A stretch of DNA of 64,000 nucleotides. Source: Nitrosomonas halophila. GTDB taxonomy: Bacteria > Pseudomonadota > Gammaproteobacteria > Burkholderiales > Nitrosomonadaceae. Within the stretch, counting starts at the first letter, position 1, and each line of letters opens with the position of its first letter. The stretch spans positions 1 to 64,000 of the forward strand of contig NZ_FNOY01000012.1 of the NCBI RefSeq assembly GCF_900107165.1, in the 5' to 3' direction. A model generated the notes under the pieces. It was not told the origin of the DNA and made no database searches. It was given only the letters and a program-made list of their open reading frames with translations. The position numbers were made by a program, and so were the translations under genes. Positions 19,301 to 27,389 of this stretch are shown here, piece after piece.

Positions 19301-19467
19301 TCCCGCTGGTAATCGCCACCGGCGCGGGTTCGGCCGCGCGCCAATCGATGGGCACCGGGGTATTTGGCGGGATGATACTTGCGGCATTCATCGCACCCAT
19401 TTTCGTGCCCTTGTTCTTTTCCTGGCTAGCCGGCAAAAAACGCCCGCGTGCCACTGAAAAGGCATGA
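16369..19467 (+). CDS. RND efflux transporter, AcrB/HAE1 family
   Basis: The protein has 1032 residues. It has the duplicated twelve-helix RND build with two large periplasmic loops. The proton-relay aspartates lie in helix 4 (GIVVDDAIVVLENVER), and the N-terminus FFITRPIFASVLSI is typical of hydrophobe/amphiphile pumps. It exports small molecules by proton exchange, with the adaptor encoded upstream. No TolC-like gene follows, so it must borrow an outer-membrane channel from elsewhere. Confidence 0.94.
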   Translation: MSRFFITRPIFASVLSILIVLAGIAAVLQLPIAQYPQITPPTVLITATFPGANAETLARTVAAPIEQELSGIEGLLYFDSSADSSGTLTITTTFEIGTDLDQATFNVSNRMNIALPRLPEEVRRTGVIVQKRSNDILLVLMLTSNNENHTPLFLSNYVTTNILDELKRTPGVGEARVFGAQDYSMRIWIRPDRMAQLGVTTSDIVEAIRAQNSQYAVGKIGQEPALPDQQLVYTVTAKGRLLQPEEFGNIILRADGPRGVLLLKDVARIELGPQDYDIRTFLDGEPGVGIPIFLRPGSNALDTAKAIKTKIAKLEQGFPEGVVYSIPYDTSDFVKESIWEVFKTLGEAMILVIIVVYLFLQSWRAALIPIIAVPISLIGTFAGLWLLGFSINTMTLFAMVLSIGIVVDDAIVVLENVERLISQEKLPPLEAAIKAMRQVSGAVIAMTLVLVAVFLPVAFIGGIAGELYRQFAVTVAVAGVLSGVVALTLSPALCAILLQSTHTDTKFFRLFNRGFDSIRNVYVGLVNKSLHHAFISTLIFLAFVGAVLYLANIIPKGFVPPEDQGYVITEIILPDSTTLTRTIQTTEAVRTQIAQHPAVAHEFAVNGFDLIGGGNKTNVATMFVRMTDWSDRSATADDIVQELFGIGAQRSDGLVIAFNPPAIRGLGSTGGFEAYIQTLAVSDPLVLSEIVSDFMDKLRADPAIASVNTFFRPNVPQLFVEVDEAKAISQGIAIGDIYATLQSTMGAFYINDFNRTGRTYRVQLQADAPYRMKPEDLGNAYVRAASGAMVPLSAISKVHHIIGAEQLERFNGLLSAKILGEGIPGASSGEVIERVEALAAEFLPNGYQLAWTGKAFQEKQTGAAAVLAFSLAIVMVFLILAAQYETWALPLAVIMAVPFAVTGALVAVLLRDMPNDIYFQIGMVTLIGLAAKNAILLVEFAKQKMMEGVPTFEAAIQSARLRFRPIVMTSMAFILGVVPLVIATGAGSAARQSMGTGVFGGMILAAFIAPIFVPLFFSWLAGKKRPRATEKA

Positions 19468-19500
19468 CGGACATGACAATCAGCCATGGCGCAGACAATC

Positions 19501-19661
19501 AGGAGCCGTGAAGGAATAAGTGTGACAATTGGGCGCGTCTGGTGGGATGCAACGCAAGGCGAGAGGAGGAGTCATAGCAAGGCTATGGCGACGACGAGTA
19601 ACACCGCAGTGCGCCCGCCAGATGCGATCCAAGTGTTACAGTTGTTTTTGAGCGACTCCTT
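19501..19661 (+). repeat. MITE-like element, family 3, long copy F
   Basis: The element is about 161 bp. Its left end AGGAGCCGTGAAGGAATAAG and right end (reverse complement AGGAGTCGCTCAAAAACAAC) share AGGAG-CG at the tips. Further in, both carry an ACACTT word read inward on the minus strand. Both ends reappear fused in the 51-bp copy at 27062-27112. It contains no gene and lies 33 bases after the RND pump stop. Confidence 0.75.
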
Positions 19662-19956
19662 AGCCAGACTGAAGCCGCGCTACCCCGATTAAATGCTCAA
19701 AAAAATGTTTTGTGCCCTTGAATTGTTAAATTGAATAGCGGCCTGTTTACGGCGTGCCTGGCAATGCAACGCACCGAATTGCGCTGCATTCAGGTCTCAT
19801 GGTGGTGCTGCAACGCCCTGGAAGGCATATCGATGCTCTCCTGGCCATGCCTGCCACGCGGCTTAAAAACCGCACACGCCAGCCCGTCCACCAACCCATA
19901 TTTCCAGGTTCAAGAAACCTGATGTGCGAGGTATAATGATATTTTTGCAGATTTTC
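19662..19956. other. Spacer upstream of dacC
   Basis: About 295 bases without a gene follow element F. A TATAAT word at 19932-19937 could be the -10 of dacC. If so, the in-frame ATGs at 19924 and 19936 lie at or before the transcription start, which favours the ATG at 19957. No good -35 match is visible. I see nothing else here. Confidence 0.4.
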
Positions 19957-21078
19957 ATGAAACGACTCATCTTCTTTCTGCTTTGCCTACTGACAGCATT
20001 ACCGGCCTTTGCGCAACAACCCGAGCTGTCCTTGGCCGCCAAATCTTTTGTTTTAAGCGATTTCCACAGCGGCCAGGTACTGGCCAGCCATAACCCGCAC
20101 GAACGGCTGGATCCAGCTTCACTGACCAAGCTGATGACCGCCTATGTGGCATTCTCCGCTATCAAGCAGGAACGCATCGCGCTTGATCAAGTAGTGCCCG
20201 TCTCGAAGAAATCCTGGCGCATGGTCGGGTCGCGCATGTTCATCGAACCCAACAAGCGAGTCACTGTCAACGAACTGATTCGCGGCATGATCGTTCAATC
20301 CGGCAATGATGCCTGTGTCGCACTGGCGGAATTGATCGCAGGCTCGGAAGACATGTTCGCGCATATGATGAACGAAGAAGCGAAACGCTTGAAAATGCAC
20401 AATACGCATTTCACCAACTCGACCGGATTGACACATCCCGAGCACTACAGCACGGCACATGATCTGACATTGCTCGCATCGGCCATTATTCGGGATTTCC
20501 CTGAATTCTACCCGCTCTATTCGTTGAAGGAATATACCTACAACGGCATTACCCAGCCCAACCGCAACCGGTTGCTATGGACCGATCCCAACGTGGACGG
20601 CATGAAAACCGGCTGGACCGAGGCTGCTGGCTATTGCCTGATCACATCTGCCCAGCGGGATCACCGCCGGCTGATTTCTGTTGTCATGGGCACTGCCTCG
20701 CCCAATGCCCGCAGCATCGAGAGTCAACGTTTGCTGAATTATGGCTTCCAGTTCTTCGATACTGCCCATCCTTACAAGAAACATCAAACCGTGGCCAACG
20801 TCCAGCTCTGGAAAGGCGCCCAGAACAAACTCAAGGTGGGTTTCGACCGGGATATCTATTTCTCACTGCCCCGGGGCAAGGTTGACAAGCTCAAGGCCAG
20901 GATGGAATACCGGCAGCCGCTTGTCGCGCCGATCGGTCAGGGACAGGAAATTGGCGCTGTCAGATTCGTTCTGGATGGCCAGGAAATTGCTTCTTACCCG
21001 TTGATTTCACTTGAAACTGTCGAGGCGGCCGGTTTCTTGGGGCGAGCCTGGGACAACCTGAAGATGTGGCTCAATTAA
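19957..21078 (+). CDS. dacC: D-alanyl-D-alanine carboxypeptidase (PBP5/6 family)
   Basis: The protein has 373 residues. A signal peptide MKRLIFFLLCLLTALPAFA is followed by the serine peptidase S11 motifs SLTK (55-58), SGN (115-117) and KTG (217-219). After these come the C-terminal PBP5 domain and a weak amphipathic tail (FLGRAWDNLKMWLN) that would dock it to the inner membrane. It trims the terminal D-Ala from peptidoglycan pentapeptides. It heads a rightward set with D-amino acid aminotransferase, a YbeD-like gene, lipB and lipA. The dacC versus dacA name is by context. Confidence 0.92.
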   Translation: MKRLIFFLLCLLTALPAFAQQPELSLAAKSFVLSDFHSGQVLASHNPHERLDPASLTKLMTAYVAFSAIKQERIALDQVVPVSKKSWRMVGSRMFIEPNKRVTVNELIRGMIVQSGNDACVALAELIAGSEDMFAHMMNEEAKRLKMHNTHFTNSTGLTHPEHYSTAHDLTLLASAIIRDFPEFYPLYSLKEYTYNGITQPNRNRLLWTDPNVDGMKTGWTEAAGYCLITSAQRDHRRLISVVMGTASPNARSIESQRLLNYGFQFFDTAHPYKKHQTVANVQLWKGAQNKLKVGFDRDIYFSLPRGKVDKLKARMEYRQPLVAPIGQGQEIGAVRFVLDGQEIASYPLISLETVEAAGFLGRAWDNLKMWLN

Positions 21079-21093
21079 CGCATATTGGTATTT

Positions 21094-21954
21094 ATGATTT
21101 ATCTCAACGGAAAGTTTCTGCCCATCGAACAGGCTTATATCCCGGTCTTGGATCGCGGCTTTATTTTTGGTGACGGCGTTTACGAGGTCATCCCCGTCTA
21201 TTCGCGCAAACCCTTCCGGCTCTCTGAACACTTGATCCGCTTACAACACAGCCTGGATGGAATTCGCCTCGACAACCCCCATTCCGAAGCACACTGGAGC
21301 CAGTTGATCGCACATATCATTGCGCACAATGAAGGCGAAGATCAATATCTTTATCTGCATATCACCCGCGGTGTCGCCAAACGGGATCATGCTTTTCCGC
21401 TGGGCGTACCGCCGACCGTCTTCATCATGAGCACCCCCTTGCCGCCACCGCCCCAGGCATTGCTCGCCAGTGGCGTGCCAGCCATCACTGCGCAGGACAA
21501 TCGCTGGGGGCGATGTGATATCAAAGCCATTTCCCTGCTGCCCAATGTGCTGCTGCGCCAGCTGGCTATCGATGCACGCACCATGGAAACCATTCTGCTG
21601 CGTGACGGATTGCTGACCGAGGGCGCCGCCAGCAATATCTTTATCGTCAAGGATGAGGTGTTGCTGGCCCCGCCCAAAGACCACCGGATGTTGCCCGGCA
21701 TCACCTATGATGTCGTACTGGAGTTGGCTGAGACCCATGCCATCCCACATGCCGTGAGAGAGATCTCCGAGGCTGAATTACGCTCCGCCCAGGAAATCAT
21801 GCTGACCTCTTCCACCAAGGAAATCCTGGCGATCACCCGGCTGGATGGCGAACCGGTCGGCAACGCCAAGCCCGGCCCGGTATTTCAGCAGCTCAATCAG
21901 CATTATCAAGCCTACAAGGCAACTATGATGCGGGGTCAACCCGCGCTCTCCTAG
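21094..21954 (+). CDS. dat: D-amino acid aminotransferase
   Basis: A fold-type IV PLP enzyme of 286 residues. It has the early motif YLNGKFLPIEQAYIPVLDRGFIFGDGVYEV, the PLP lysine K144 in CDIKAISLLPNVL, and EGAASNIFIV. It interconverts D-alanine and D-glutamate with their keto acids, supplying peptidoglycan precursors, in line with its place 15 bases after dacC. A branched-chain aminotransferase is the alternative family, but the RGFIFGDGVYE-VI pattern favours Dat. The ATG at 21094 is preferred over an in-frame TTG at 21085. Confidence 0.88.
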   Translation: MIYLNGKFLPIEQAYIPVLDRGFIFGDGVYEVIPVYSRKPFRLSEHLIRLQHSLDGIRLDNPHSEAHWSQLIAHIIAHNEGEDQYLYLHITRGVAKRDHAFPLGVPPTVFIMSTPLPPPPQALLASGVPAITAQDNRWGRCDIKAISLLPNVLLRQLAIDARTMETILLRDGLLTEGAASNIFIVKDEVLLAPPKDHRMLPGITYDVVLELAETHAIPHAVREISEAELRSAQEIMLTSSTKEILAITRLDGEPVGNAKPGPVFQQLNQHYQAYKATMMRGQPALS

Positions 21955-21964
21955 CAGGACCAGT

Positions 21965-22231
21965 ATGACTGAAGAGTCTTCGTTGATAGAATATCCTTGT
22001 GATTTTCCTATAAAAATCATGGGAAAATCGCACCAGGGTTTCACCCAGGAAATATTGACCATCGTGAAAACCCATGCGCCGGATTTCGACGACACCACTG
22101 TCGAAGTGCGAACCAGCAGGAATGGCGCCTACCTGAGCCTGACCTGTATTATTTGCGCCACCTCACGCCCGCAACTGGACGCGCTCTATCAGGCACTGCA
22201 CGATCATCCACTGGTCGTCATGCTGCTGTAG
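21965..22231 (+). CDS. ybeD: YbeD-like DUF493 protein
   Basis: A small protein of 88 residues with the DUF493 core (LIEYPCDFPIKIMGKS at the start, YLSLTCIICATSRPQLDALYQAL near the end) and an ACT-like regulatory fold. Genes of this family typically lie just before lipB-lipA, as here, and a role in lipoate metabolism has been suggested but not proven. It starts ten bases after dat. Confidence 0.9.
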   Translation: MTEESSLIEYPCDFPIKIMGKSHQGFTQEILTIVKTHAPDFDDTTVEVRTSRNGAYLSLTCIICATSRPQLDALYQALHDHPLVVMLL

Positions 22232-22356
22232 CCGGCAGACAAACGGAAAACTCAGGCACATCATTAACGCCTTGCCGATTAGGCCAGCCCGTTCCGGGCA
22301 CTGAAAGGCCCGCACTTTTTTGGATCATTACCATGGCCGTATGGGTACCCCCCTGA

Positions 22357-23043
22357 ATGACCGATCATATGGAACAAATATCAGACCACAACCGCCTGGG
22401 CCGGCATGATGACCGCAGCCAAAGCGAATCGATCCCAGTCATCATCAAGCCCCTCGGCCATATGGAGTATCTAGCCACTTGGCAGGCCATGCAACACTTT
22501 ACGGCACAGCGGACCACACAGACGCTTGATGAGATCTGGCTGGTGGAACACCCGCCCGTTTATACGCAAGGCATTGCCGGCAAGCCCGAGCACCTGCTAC
22601 GGCAGAACGGCATTCCGCTCGTCCGGACAGACCGGGGCGGGCAAATCACCTACCATGGGCCCGGTCAAGCCATCGCCTATCTGTTGCTTGACCTGCGCCG
22701 CTGGCAATTAAATGTCAGGGCGCTGGTCAGAAAGATGGAAGGCGCCGTGGTAGACTTGCTGCACGCCTATCGCATCGAGGCGCAAGGCCGGGTGGATGCG
22801 CCGGGAGTCTATGTCGATGACGCCAAGATTGCCTCTTTAGGCTTGAAAATAAGGCATGGCTGCTGCTATCACGGCATCGCGCTCAATGTCGCGATGGATC
22901 TTGCGCCTTTTGCCGCGATCAATCCCTGTGGCTACCCAGGGTTACGCATCACACAGGCCAGCGATCTTGGCATAGCCGATAGCCCGGAAATGCTAAGCAC
23001 AAAACTGGCCCAGAGATTACTGGCCCGATTAACCAACCCCTAA
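22357..23043 (+). CDS. lipB: Octanoyl-[ACP]:protein N-octanoyltransferase LipB
   Basis: The protein has 228 residues. It moves the octanoyl group from acyl carrier protein to lipoyl domains. Key words are TDRGGQITYHGPGQ, the lysine region ASLGLKIRHGC and the acyl-cysteine motif NPCGYPGL. It is about 20 residues longer than usual at the N-terminus. The ATG at 22357 has no clear Shine-Dalgarno, so a later start is possible (for example M36 in GHMEYLATW). It is followed 19 bases later by lipA. Confidence 0.93.
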   Translation: MTDHMEQISDHNRLGRHDDRSQSESIPVIIKPLGHMEYLATWQAMQHFTAQRTTQTLDEIWLVEHPPVYTQGIAGKPEHLLRQNGIPLVRTDRGGQITYHGPGQAIAYLLLDLRRWQLNVRALVRKMEGAVVDLLHAYRIEAQGRVDAPGVYVDDAKIASLGLKIRHGCCYHGIALNVAMDLAPFAAINPCGYPGLRITQASDLGIADSPEMLSTKLAQRLLARLTNP

Positions 23044-23062
23044 TAGAGGAAACTGATTTCTC

Positions 23063-24007
23063 ATGACAGCTGACACTCATCAACGCGGCGCTGCCAAAAC
23101 CGCACGCAATCCGGTTAAACTGGATTCACAGCAGTCCAGCCAACCGCTGCGCAAGCCTGCTTGGATCCGCGTGCGTTCATCCAATAGCCAGAAGTATCTT
23201 GAAGTCAAACGCCTGCTGCGGGAAAACAAGCTGCATACCGTCTGCGAAGAAGCCTCCTGTCCCAATATCGGTGAATGCTTCGGACGCGGCACGGCAACTT
23301 TTATGATACTCGGGGACTTGTGCACCAGGCGCTGCCCCTTTTGCGATGTCGCCCATGGCCGCCCCCATGCACCCGACCCTGACGAGCCCAAACATCTGGC
23401 ACATTCCATCGCGGTGCTGAAACTCAACTACGTCGTGATCACCAGCGTGGACCGCGATGACCTGCGAGATGGTGGCGCACAGCATTTTGCGGACTGCATT
23501 CGCGAAATACGCGCGCAGTCTCCCCAGACCCGGATTGAAATTCTCGTGCCGGATTTCCGTGGCCGGCTCGCGGTGGCACTGGAGAAATTATCTTCCTGTC
23601 CACCCGATGTCATGAACCACAATCTGGAAACGGTGCCACGCTTATACAAACAATGCCGGCCGGGTGCGGATTATGCGCACTCATTGCAATTGCTCAAGGA
23701 TTTCAAATCCGCCTTCCCGGATATTCCCACCAAATCCGGTCTGATGCTCGGGCTGGGCGAAACCGATGAGGAGATTATCGATGTCATGCGCGATTTACGC
23801 GCCCATCAGGTCGATATGCTGACCGTCGGGCAATACCTGCAACCCAGCACTGGCCACTTGCCCGTTGTCCGCTTTGTCTCACCGGAAGATTTCAAGAGCT
23901 TTGAACGCATCGCCCTCAAGCTTGGATTCAGCCATGCCGCCTGCGGGCCAATGGTGCGCTCCAGTTACCATGCCGATCAGCAAGCGCACGAGGCCGGGGT
24001 CAAATAG
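23063..24007 (+). CDS. lipA: Lipoyl synthase LipA
   Basis: A radical SAM enzyme of 314 residues that inserts two sulfurs into octanoyl groups. The auxiliary cluster motif [12 protein letters not shown] and the radical-SAM motif CTRRCPFC are both present, as is the C-terminal RSSYHADQ motif. It consumes its own auxiliary [4Fe-4S] cluster and so depends on Fe-S repair, which the Nfu carrier encoded nearby could provide. GAGGAAAC precedes the ATG. Confidence 0.96.
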   Translation: MTADTHQRGAAKTARNPVKLDSQQSSQPLRKPAWIRVRSSNSQKYLEVKRLLRENKLHTVCEEASCPNIGECFGRGTATFMILGDLCTRRCPFCDVAHGRPHAPDPDEPKHLAHSIAVLKLNYVVITSVDRDDLRDGGAQHFADCIREIRAQSPQTRIEILVPDFRGRLAVALEKLSSCPPDVMNHNLETVPRLYKQCRPGADYAHSLQLLKDFKSAFPDIPTKSGLMLGLGETDEEIIDVMRDLRAHQVDMLTVGQYLQPSTGHLPVVRFVSPEDFKSFERIALKLGFSHAACGPMVRSSYHADQQAHEAGVK

Positions 24008-24130
24008 TGGATTTTGCGGTAGGAATTCGCGTCGCCCGCGTACAGACACAGATACGCAAGCATGTAACAAACGGCCCTCGCCGCACGCGAGAGCAGGAAT
24101 TTAAAGCCTGACAGCCACTTGCCTGCTTGC

Positions 24131-25024
24131 CTATCCCGCAGCCAGGTGGCCATCCTCTTCCGGCATGGCCGGCCAGCCCGGCGGTTCATCGTCGAACGCT
24201 TTGTCACCATCCTCAATAGCCACACCATGCGGCATCAGCCCGGCAAAGTCGTAATGCTGACGATCTGCCAGATGCGAAAGCTGCACATTCTGCAAGGCAG
24301 TAAACATTGTTTCCAGCCGGCCTGGAAACTTCTTGTCCCATTGCTGCATCATCTCCTTGATGGCCTGGCGTTGCAGATTCTTCTGAGACCCGCATAAATT
24401 GCAGGGAATGATTGGAAATTGGGCGCTGGCAGCATAGGCGGCGACATCCTTCTCCCGGCAATAGGCCAGTGGCCGGATCACGATATGACGGCCATCGTCG
24501 CTGACGAGCTTGGGGGGCATGGCTTTGAGCTTGCCGCCATAAAACATGTTGAGAAAGAAAGTTTCCAGAATATCATCACGATGATGACCGAGGGCAATTT
24601 TGGTTGCACCCAGCTCGCCCGCAACCCGGTATAACACGCCCCTGCGCAGGCGGGAGCAAAGGCTGCAAGTTGTTTTCCCTTCCGCAATCACGCGTTTGAC
24701 TACACTATAGGTATCCTGCTCCACGATGCGGAAGGGCATGCCTATTTTCGTCAGATATTCTGGCAATACATGTTCTGGGAAACCTGGTTGTTTCTGATCG
24801 AGGTTGACCGCAATCAGCTCGAAATCGAGCGGCGCATGTGCCTGAAGGTTGCGCAGGATATCGAGCAGCACATAACTGTCTTTCCCACCAGACAGACACA
24901 CCATGACTCGATCACCCTGTTCAATCATGTTGAAATCGGCGATAGCCGTCCCCACAAGGCGGCGGAGTCGCTTGTGTAGCTTGTTAGTGTTATATGCCGA
25001 CTTTTTAGAAAGAACTTCCATCAC
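24131..25024 (-). CDS. ttcA: tRNA 2-thiocytidine biosynthesis protein TtcA
   Basis: The protein has 297 residues. It thiolates C32 of certain tRNAs. The PP-loop ATP site is SGGKDS (45-50). The cluster-binding cysteines are C120 and C123 ([12 protein letters not shown]) and C208/C211 (IPCNLCGSQ). It is convergent with lipA across a 123-base gap. The first two codons are both Met; the first is used here. Confidence 0.94.
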   Translation of the reverse strand: MMEVLSKKSAYNTNKLHKRLRRLVGTAIADFNMIEQGDRVMVCLSGGKDSYVLLDILRNLQAHAPLDFELIAVNLDQKQPGFPEHVLPEYLTKIGMPFRIVEQDTYSVVKRVIAEGKTTCSLCSRLRRGVLYRVAGELGATKIALGHHRDDILETFFLNMFYGGKLKAMPPKLVSDDGRHIVIRPLAYCREKDVAAYAASAQFPIIPCNLCGSQKNLQRQAIKEMMQQWDKKFPGRLETMFTALQNVQLSHLADRQHYDFAGLMPHGVAIEDGDKAFDDEPPGWPAMPEEDGHLAAG

Positions 25025-25168
25025 CTTATCGATTCCTGTTATACATAAAAATGCAGCACATGCAAAAAATCTGGTGGATCCTATTGACGAAAAGGAACAT
25101 TCGAATAATCTTGCTATCCAACCAGAAGGCAGTTACAGGCTCTGTACTCTATCCAAGCGGAGGGTTGT

Positions 25169-25624
25169 ATGAAAAAGTCTCTAATTGTATCCTTCTCGAT
25201 TCTTTGCCTGGGATCAGCCATGACTTATGCTGCCGAACAGCATTATAGCAACGCAGCGATAGGCAAACCAGGCGTCCTTGAAAACGTGACGCGAACCGTT
25301 GAGATCGAGGCCTATGAAAACCGCTTCTCACCCTCCGAGATTACTGTCAGGCAGGGCGATACCGTCCGGTTCATCGTCAGAAATACCGGAGAAAAAAAAC
25401 ATGAAATGATGATAGATACCATGCAACATCTCAGGGAGCATGCAAAAATGATGCGGTTGCATGCTCATATGGAACACAACGAACCCAATCAAGTAACACT
25501 TGCACCGGGTGAACAAAAAGAACTGATCTGGCAGTTCACGCACGCAGGTGTCGTCGATTTCGCTTGTCCGATGCCCGGCCATTTCAAGGGCATGCGTGGC
25601 AAGATCATAGTGGAGGAAAAATGA
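25169..25624 (+). CDS. Secreted cupredoxin-domain copper protein
   Basis: The protein has 151 residues with a signal peptide ending near MTYAA. The cupredoxin fold carries a type-1-like ligand set H78 (KKHEM), C133 (FACPMPGH), H138 and M142. A Met/His-rich insert lies at about 80-103 (MMIDTMQH, AKMMRLHAHMEH), which could bind additional Cu(I). It is the first gene of a three-gene unit: its stop overlaps the DUF411 gene start (ATGA). It is probably a periplasmic copper carrier or electron-transfer protein. The partner is unknown. Confidence 0.86.
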   Translation: MKKSLIVSFSILCLGSAMTYAAEQHYSNAAIGKPGVLENVTRTVEIEAYENRFSPSEITVRQGDTVRFIVRNTGEKKHEMMIDTMQHLREHAKMMRLHAHMEHNEPNQVTLAPGEQKELIWQFTHAGVVDFACPMPGHFKGMRGKIIVEEK

Positions 25625-26151
25625 CCAAACAACTGAATCAATTCTTTACCCAATCCATGCTGGCCATCGCTTTGGCAGGTGCCAGCATGCATGTGGCCGC
25701 AGCGGCAACCATCGAAGTTTATAAAAGCCCGACTTGTGGATGCTGTTCAAAGTGGGTCGACCACCTGCGGGACCATGGCTTCACTGTCAATACCCATGAC
25801 GTCGGCAATCAGGAAGCCCGTGCACGGGCCGGCATCTCTCCTTCACTGGGGTCTTGCCACACCGCAACAGTCAATGGCTATGCCATCGAAGGACATGTAC
25901 CGGCAGCCGATATCCAACGACTCCTCAGGGAGAAACCGCGCGCGGTCGGGCTAGCCGTTCCGGATATGCCGCATGGCTCGCCCGGCATGGAAACCGGCCG
26001 GAACGATCCCTACAACGTATTGCTGATCCGCAAACCAGGCGACGAACGCAGCGCTGCAACAATTTACAGCCGCTACGGTACAGATGGGCAAACGCAGACT
26101 GGCGGCGCAGCAAACAGCGACACATCGGGATCTGTCTTGAGGCTCAGATAA
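25621..26151 (+). CDS. Periplasmic DUF411 (CopG-like) metal-binding protein
   Basis: The protein has 176 residues. A signal peptide (LAIALAGASMHVAAA) precedes a thioredoxin-like domain with CGCC (C39, C41, C42) in YKSPTCGCCSKWVDHL and a further Cys (C79) in LGSCHTATV. The GHVPAADI and PGMETG motifs are typical of DUF411. Members of the family are linked to copper resistance and can bind Cu(I) through these cysteines. The ATG at 25621 overlaps the cupredoxin stop, implying translational coupling. The last 40 residues look low-complexity. Confidence 0.88.
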   Translation: MTKQLNQFFTQSMLAIALAGASMHVAAAATIEVYKSPTCGCCSKWVDHLRDHGFTVNTHDVGNQEARARAGISPSLGSCHTATVNGYAIEGHVPAADIQRLLREKPRAVGLAVPDMPHGSPGMETGRNDPYNVLLIRKPGDERSAATIYSRYGTDGQTQTGGAANSDTSGSVLRLR

Positions 26152-26152
26152 A

Positions 26153-26635
26153 GTGGCGTTGACCAGAATAGCCCTGCTTGTTTCCTTGTGTTACGTCACG
26201 GCCTGCTCGGATCAGCAGACTGCGGCTCCCGCCAGCGAGGCGCTGGATCGCATCTTGGGCAGATCCATGACACAAGAACCAGTCATACGCGACTTCGATC
26301 CAGCCCAGGTTGCGCGCGGACAGGCGATCTTCCGCAACAACTGCGCCGGATGCCATGGCCAGAATGCGGAAGGCACACCGGACTGGCGCAAACCATTGGA
26401 AAGCGGCAGATATCCTCCACCGCCTCTCAACGGTACCGCACATGCCTGGCATCATTCGACGGAAGAACTCAAGCGTTTCATTCTGAATGGTGGCCCGCCC
26501 GGAGAAGGGCGCATGCCCGGCTGGGCAGGCATCCTGACAGATCAGGAAATCGACGATGTTCTGGTATGGATAAAATCCTTGTGGCCGGACGAAGTCTATG
26601 AGGGTTGGTATACGCGAATCGAGAACAGGCCTTGA
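26153..26635 (+). CDS. Mono-haem c-type cytochrome lipoprotein
   Basis: The protein has 160 residues and starts with GTG one base after the DUF411 stop. The signal ends in a lipobox-like VTAC (C18). Haem is bound at CAGCH (64-68), with M121 (EGRMPGWAG) as the likely distal ligand. The C-terminal LTDQEIDDVLVWIKSLWP is the usual class I cytochrome helix. It would sit on a membrane facing the periplasm and exchange electrons with the cupredoxin or with a respiratory partner. Confidence 0.87.
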   Translation: MALTRIALLVSLCYVTACSDQQTAAPASEALDRILGRSMTQEPVIRDFDPAQVARGQAIFRNNCAGCHGQNAEGTPDWRKPLESGRYPPPPLNGTAHAWHHSTEELKRFILNGGPPGEGRMPGWAGILTDQEIDDVLVWIKSLWPDEVYEGWYTRIENRP

Positions 26636-26643
26636 GCTGACTT

Positions 26644-26723
26644 GAAGGCTGTCCGAGACTGATCTACTGCGGACGAGACTGGCCGGCCCTCGCTACGATA
26701 GCTATGCTCGGACAGCCTCCTAG
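26644..26723 (+). repeat. MITE-like element, family 1, short copy B
   Basis: The element is 80 bp, with ends GAAGGCTGTCCGAG and CTCGGACAGCCTCC. It keeps the left (GATCTACTGCGGACGA) and right (CCTCGCTACGAT-GCTAT) arms of the copy at 51972-52137 but lacks about 85 bp of the middle. It lies just after the cytochrome stop and could act as a transcription-ending hairpin. Confidence 0.8.
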
Positions 26724-26794
26724 GCAAGCGCAATACGCCATACGGCAAGGCGCTTGCCGGCCAGCATGACTGGATTATTATTTTGGTACTCGCT

Positions 26795-27152
26795 AAGAAG
26801 CTGTTTGGAAATTCCAATCTCAGATCAGATTGCTCAGCGCTGTGGCAACTGTAGCGTTATTGTTACCGAAAAGCATCTGGATGGTCGCGGCCCATTGGGC
26901 CTCGCCAAGACGGCGGTTGAAATTGCGAATGGCCGTTGTTTTCTGCCGTCTTTGCGAGCACAGCGAAGCAATCCAGCCTAACGTCAGCCTAGCTTCGATA
27001 CCGAGTCGCTTGCCAGGATGCTTGCGGTTTGGAAAAACCACTCGTATCCATATGCGTCATACTAGGAGTTGCTCATAAATAACTGTAACACTTATTCCTT
27101 CACGGCTCCTAGGGCACGTTCACTCAAGTTCAGCATTTCCAAACAGCTTCTT
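26795..27152. mobile_element. Decayed insertion sequence with perfect 18-bp terminal repeats
   Basis: The ends AAGAAGCTGTTTGGAAAT (26795-26812) and ATTTCCAAACAGCTTCTT (27135-27152) are perfect inverted repeats. The inside is only about 320 bp, too short for a transposase gene. A minus-strand open frame (26820-27041) ends with a tail such as EAQWAATIQMLFG that may be a transposase remnant, but I cannot name its family. A TTGCGAGCACAGCGAAGCAATCCAG-type bacterial repeat lies near 26955-26980, and family-3 copy G is nested at 27062-27112. Confidence 0.6.
27062..27112 (-). repeat. MITE-like element, family 3, minimal copy G
   Basis: The element is 51 bp bounded by CTAG on both sides. Its left 30 bases match the right end of copy F (reverse complement) at 27 positions. 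Its right 23 bases match the left end of F exactly (reverse complement). The two parts join at ACACTT, a word present near both ends of F. Confidence 0.8.
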
Positions 27153-27261
27153 TGATGTGGGCCACGTGCAAATTGTGCTTATCGGTTTTCTGGTACGGGA
27201 GGCGATAGCACGCACATGACCATCACAACCACTATGCACGGAGTCTGTGGTACTCCAAAAC

Positions 27262-27337
27262 TGGCGCGCCCAGCACGATTCGAACGTGCGACCCCCGCCT
27301 TCGGAGGGCGGTACTCTATCCACTGAGCTATGGGCGC
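27262..27337 (-). tRNA. tRNA-Arg (anticodon CCG)
   Basis: The gene is 76 nt on the minus strand with an encoded 3' CCA. The acceptor stem GCGCCCA pairs with TGGGCGC, the D arm is GCTC-AGTGGATA-GAGT, the anticodon stem CCGCC pairs with GGCGG around loop CTCCGAA, and the T arm is GCACG-TTCGAAT-CGTGC. The anticodon CCG reads CGG codons. Confidence 0.97.
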
Positions 27338-27347
27338 TCTGGAGCCA

Positions 27348-27374
27348 GGAAATACTGAATCGTTCAGTATTTCC
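27348..27374 (-). terminator. Perfect 12-bp hairpin between the CorC-like gene and tRNA-Arg
   Basis: GGAAATACTGAA and TTCAGTATTTCC flank a TCG loop. The hairpin lies 15 bases after the CorC-like stop and ten bases before the tRNA start on the same strand. There is no T-run, so it may be an RNA processing or stabilising structure rather than a classic terminator. Confidence 0.45.
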
Positions 27375-27389
27375 CATGCATAACAGCTA

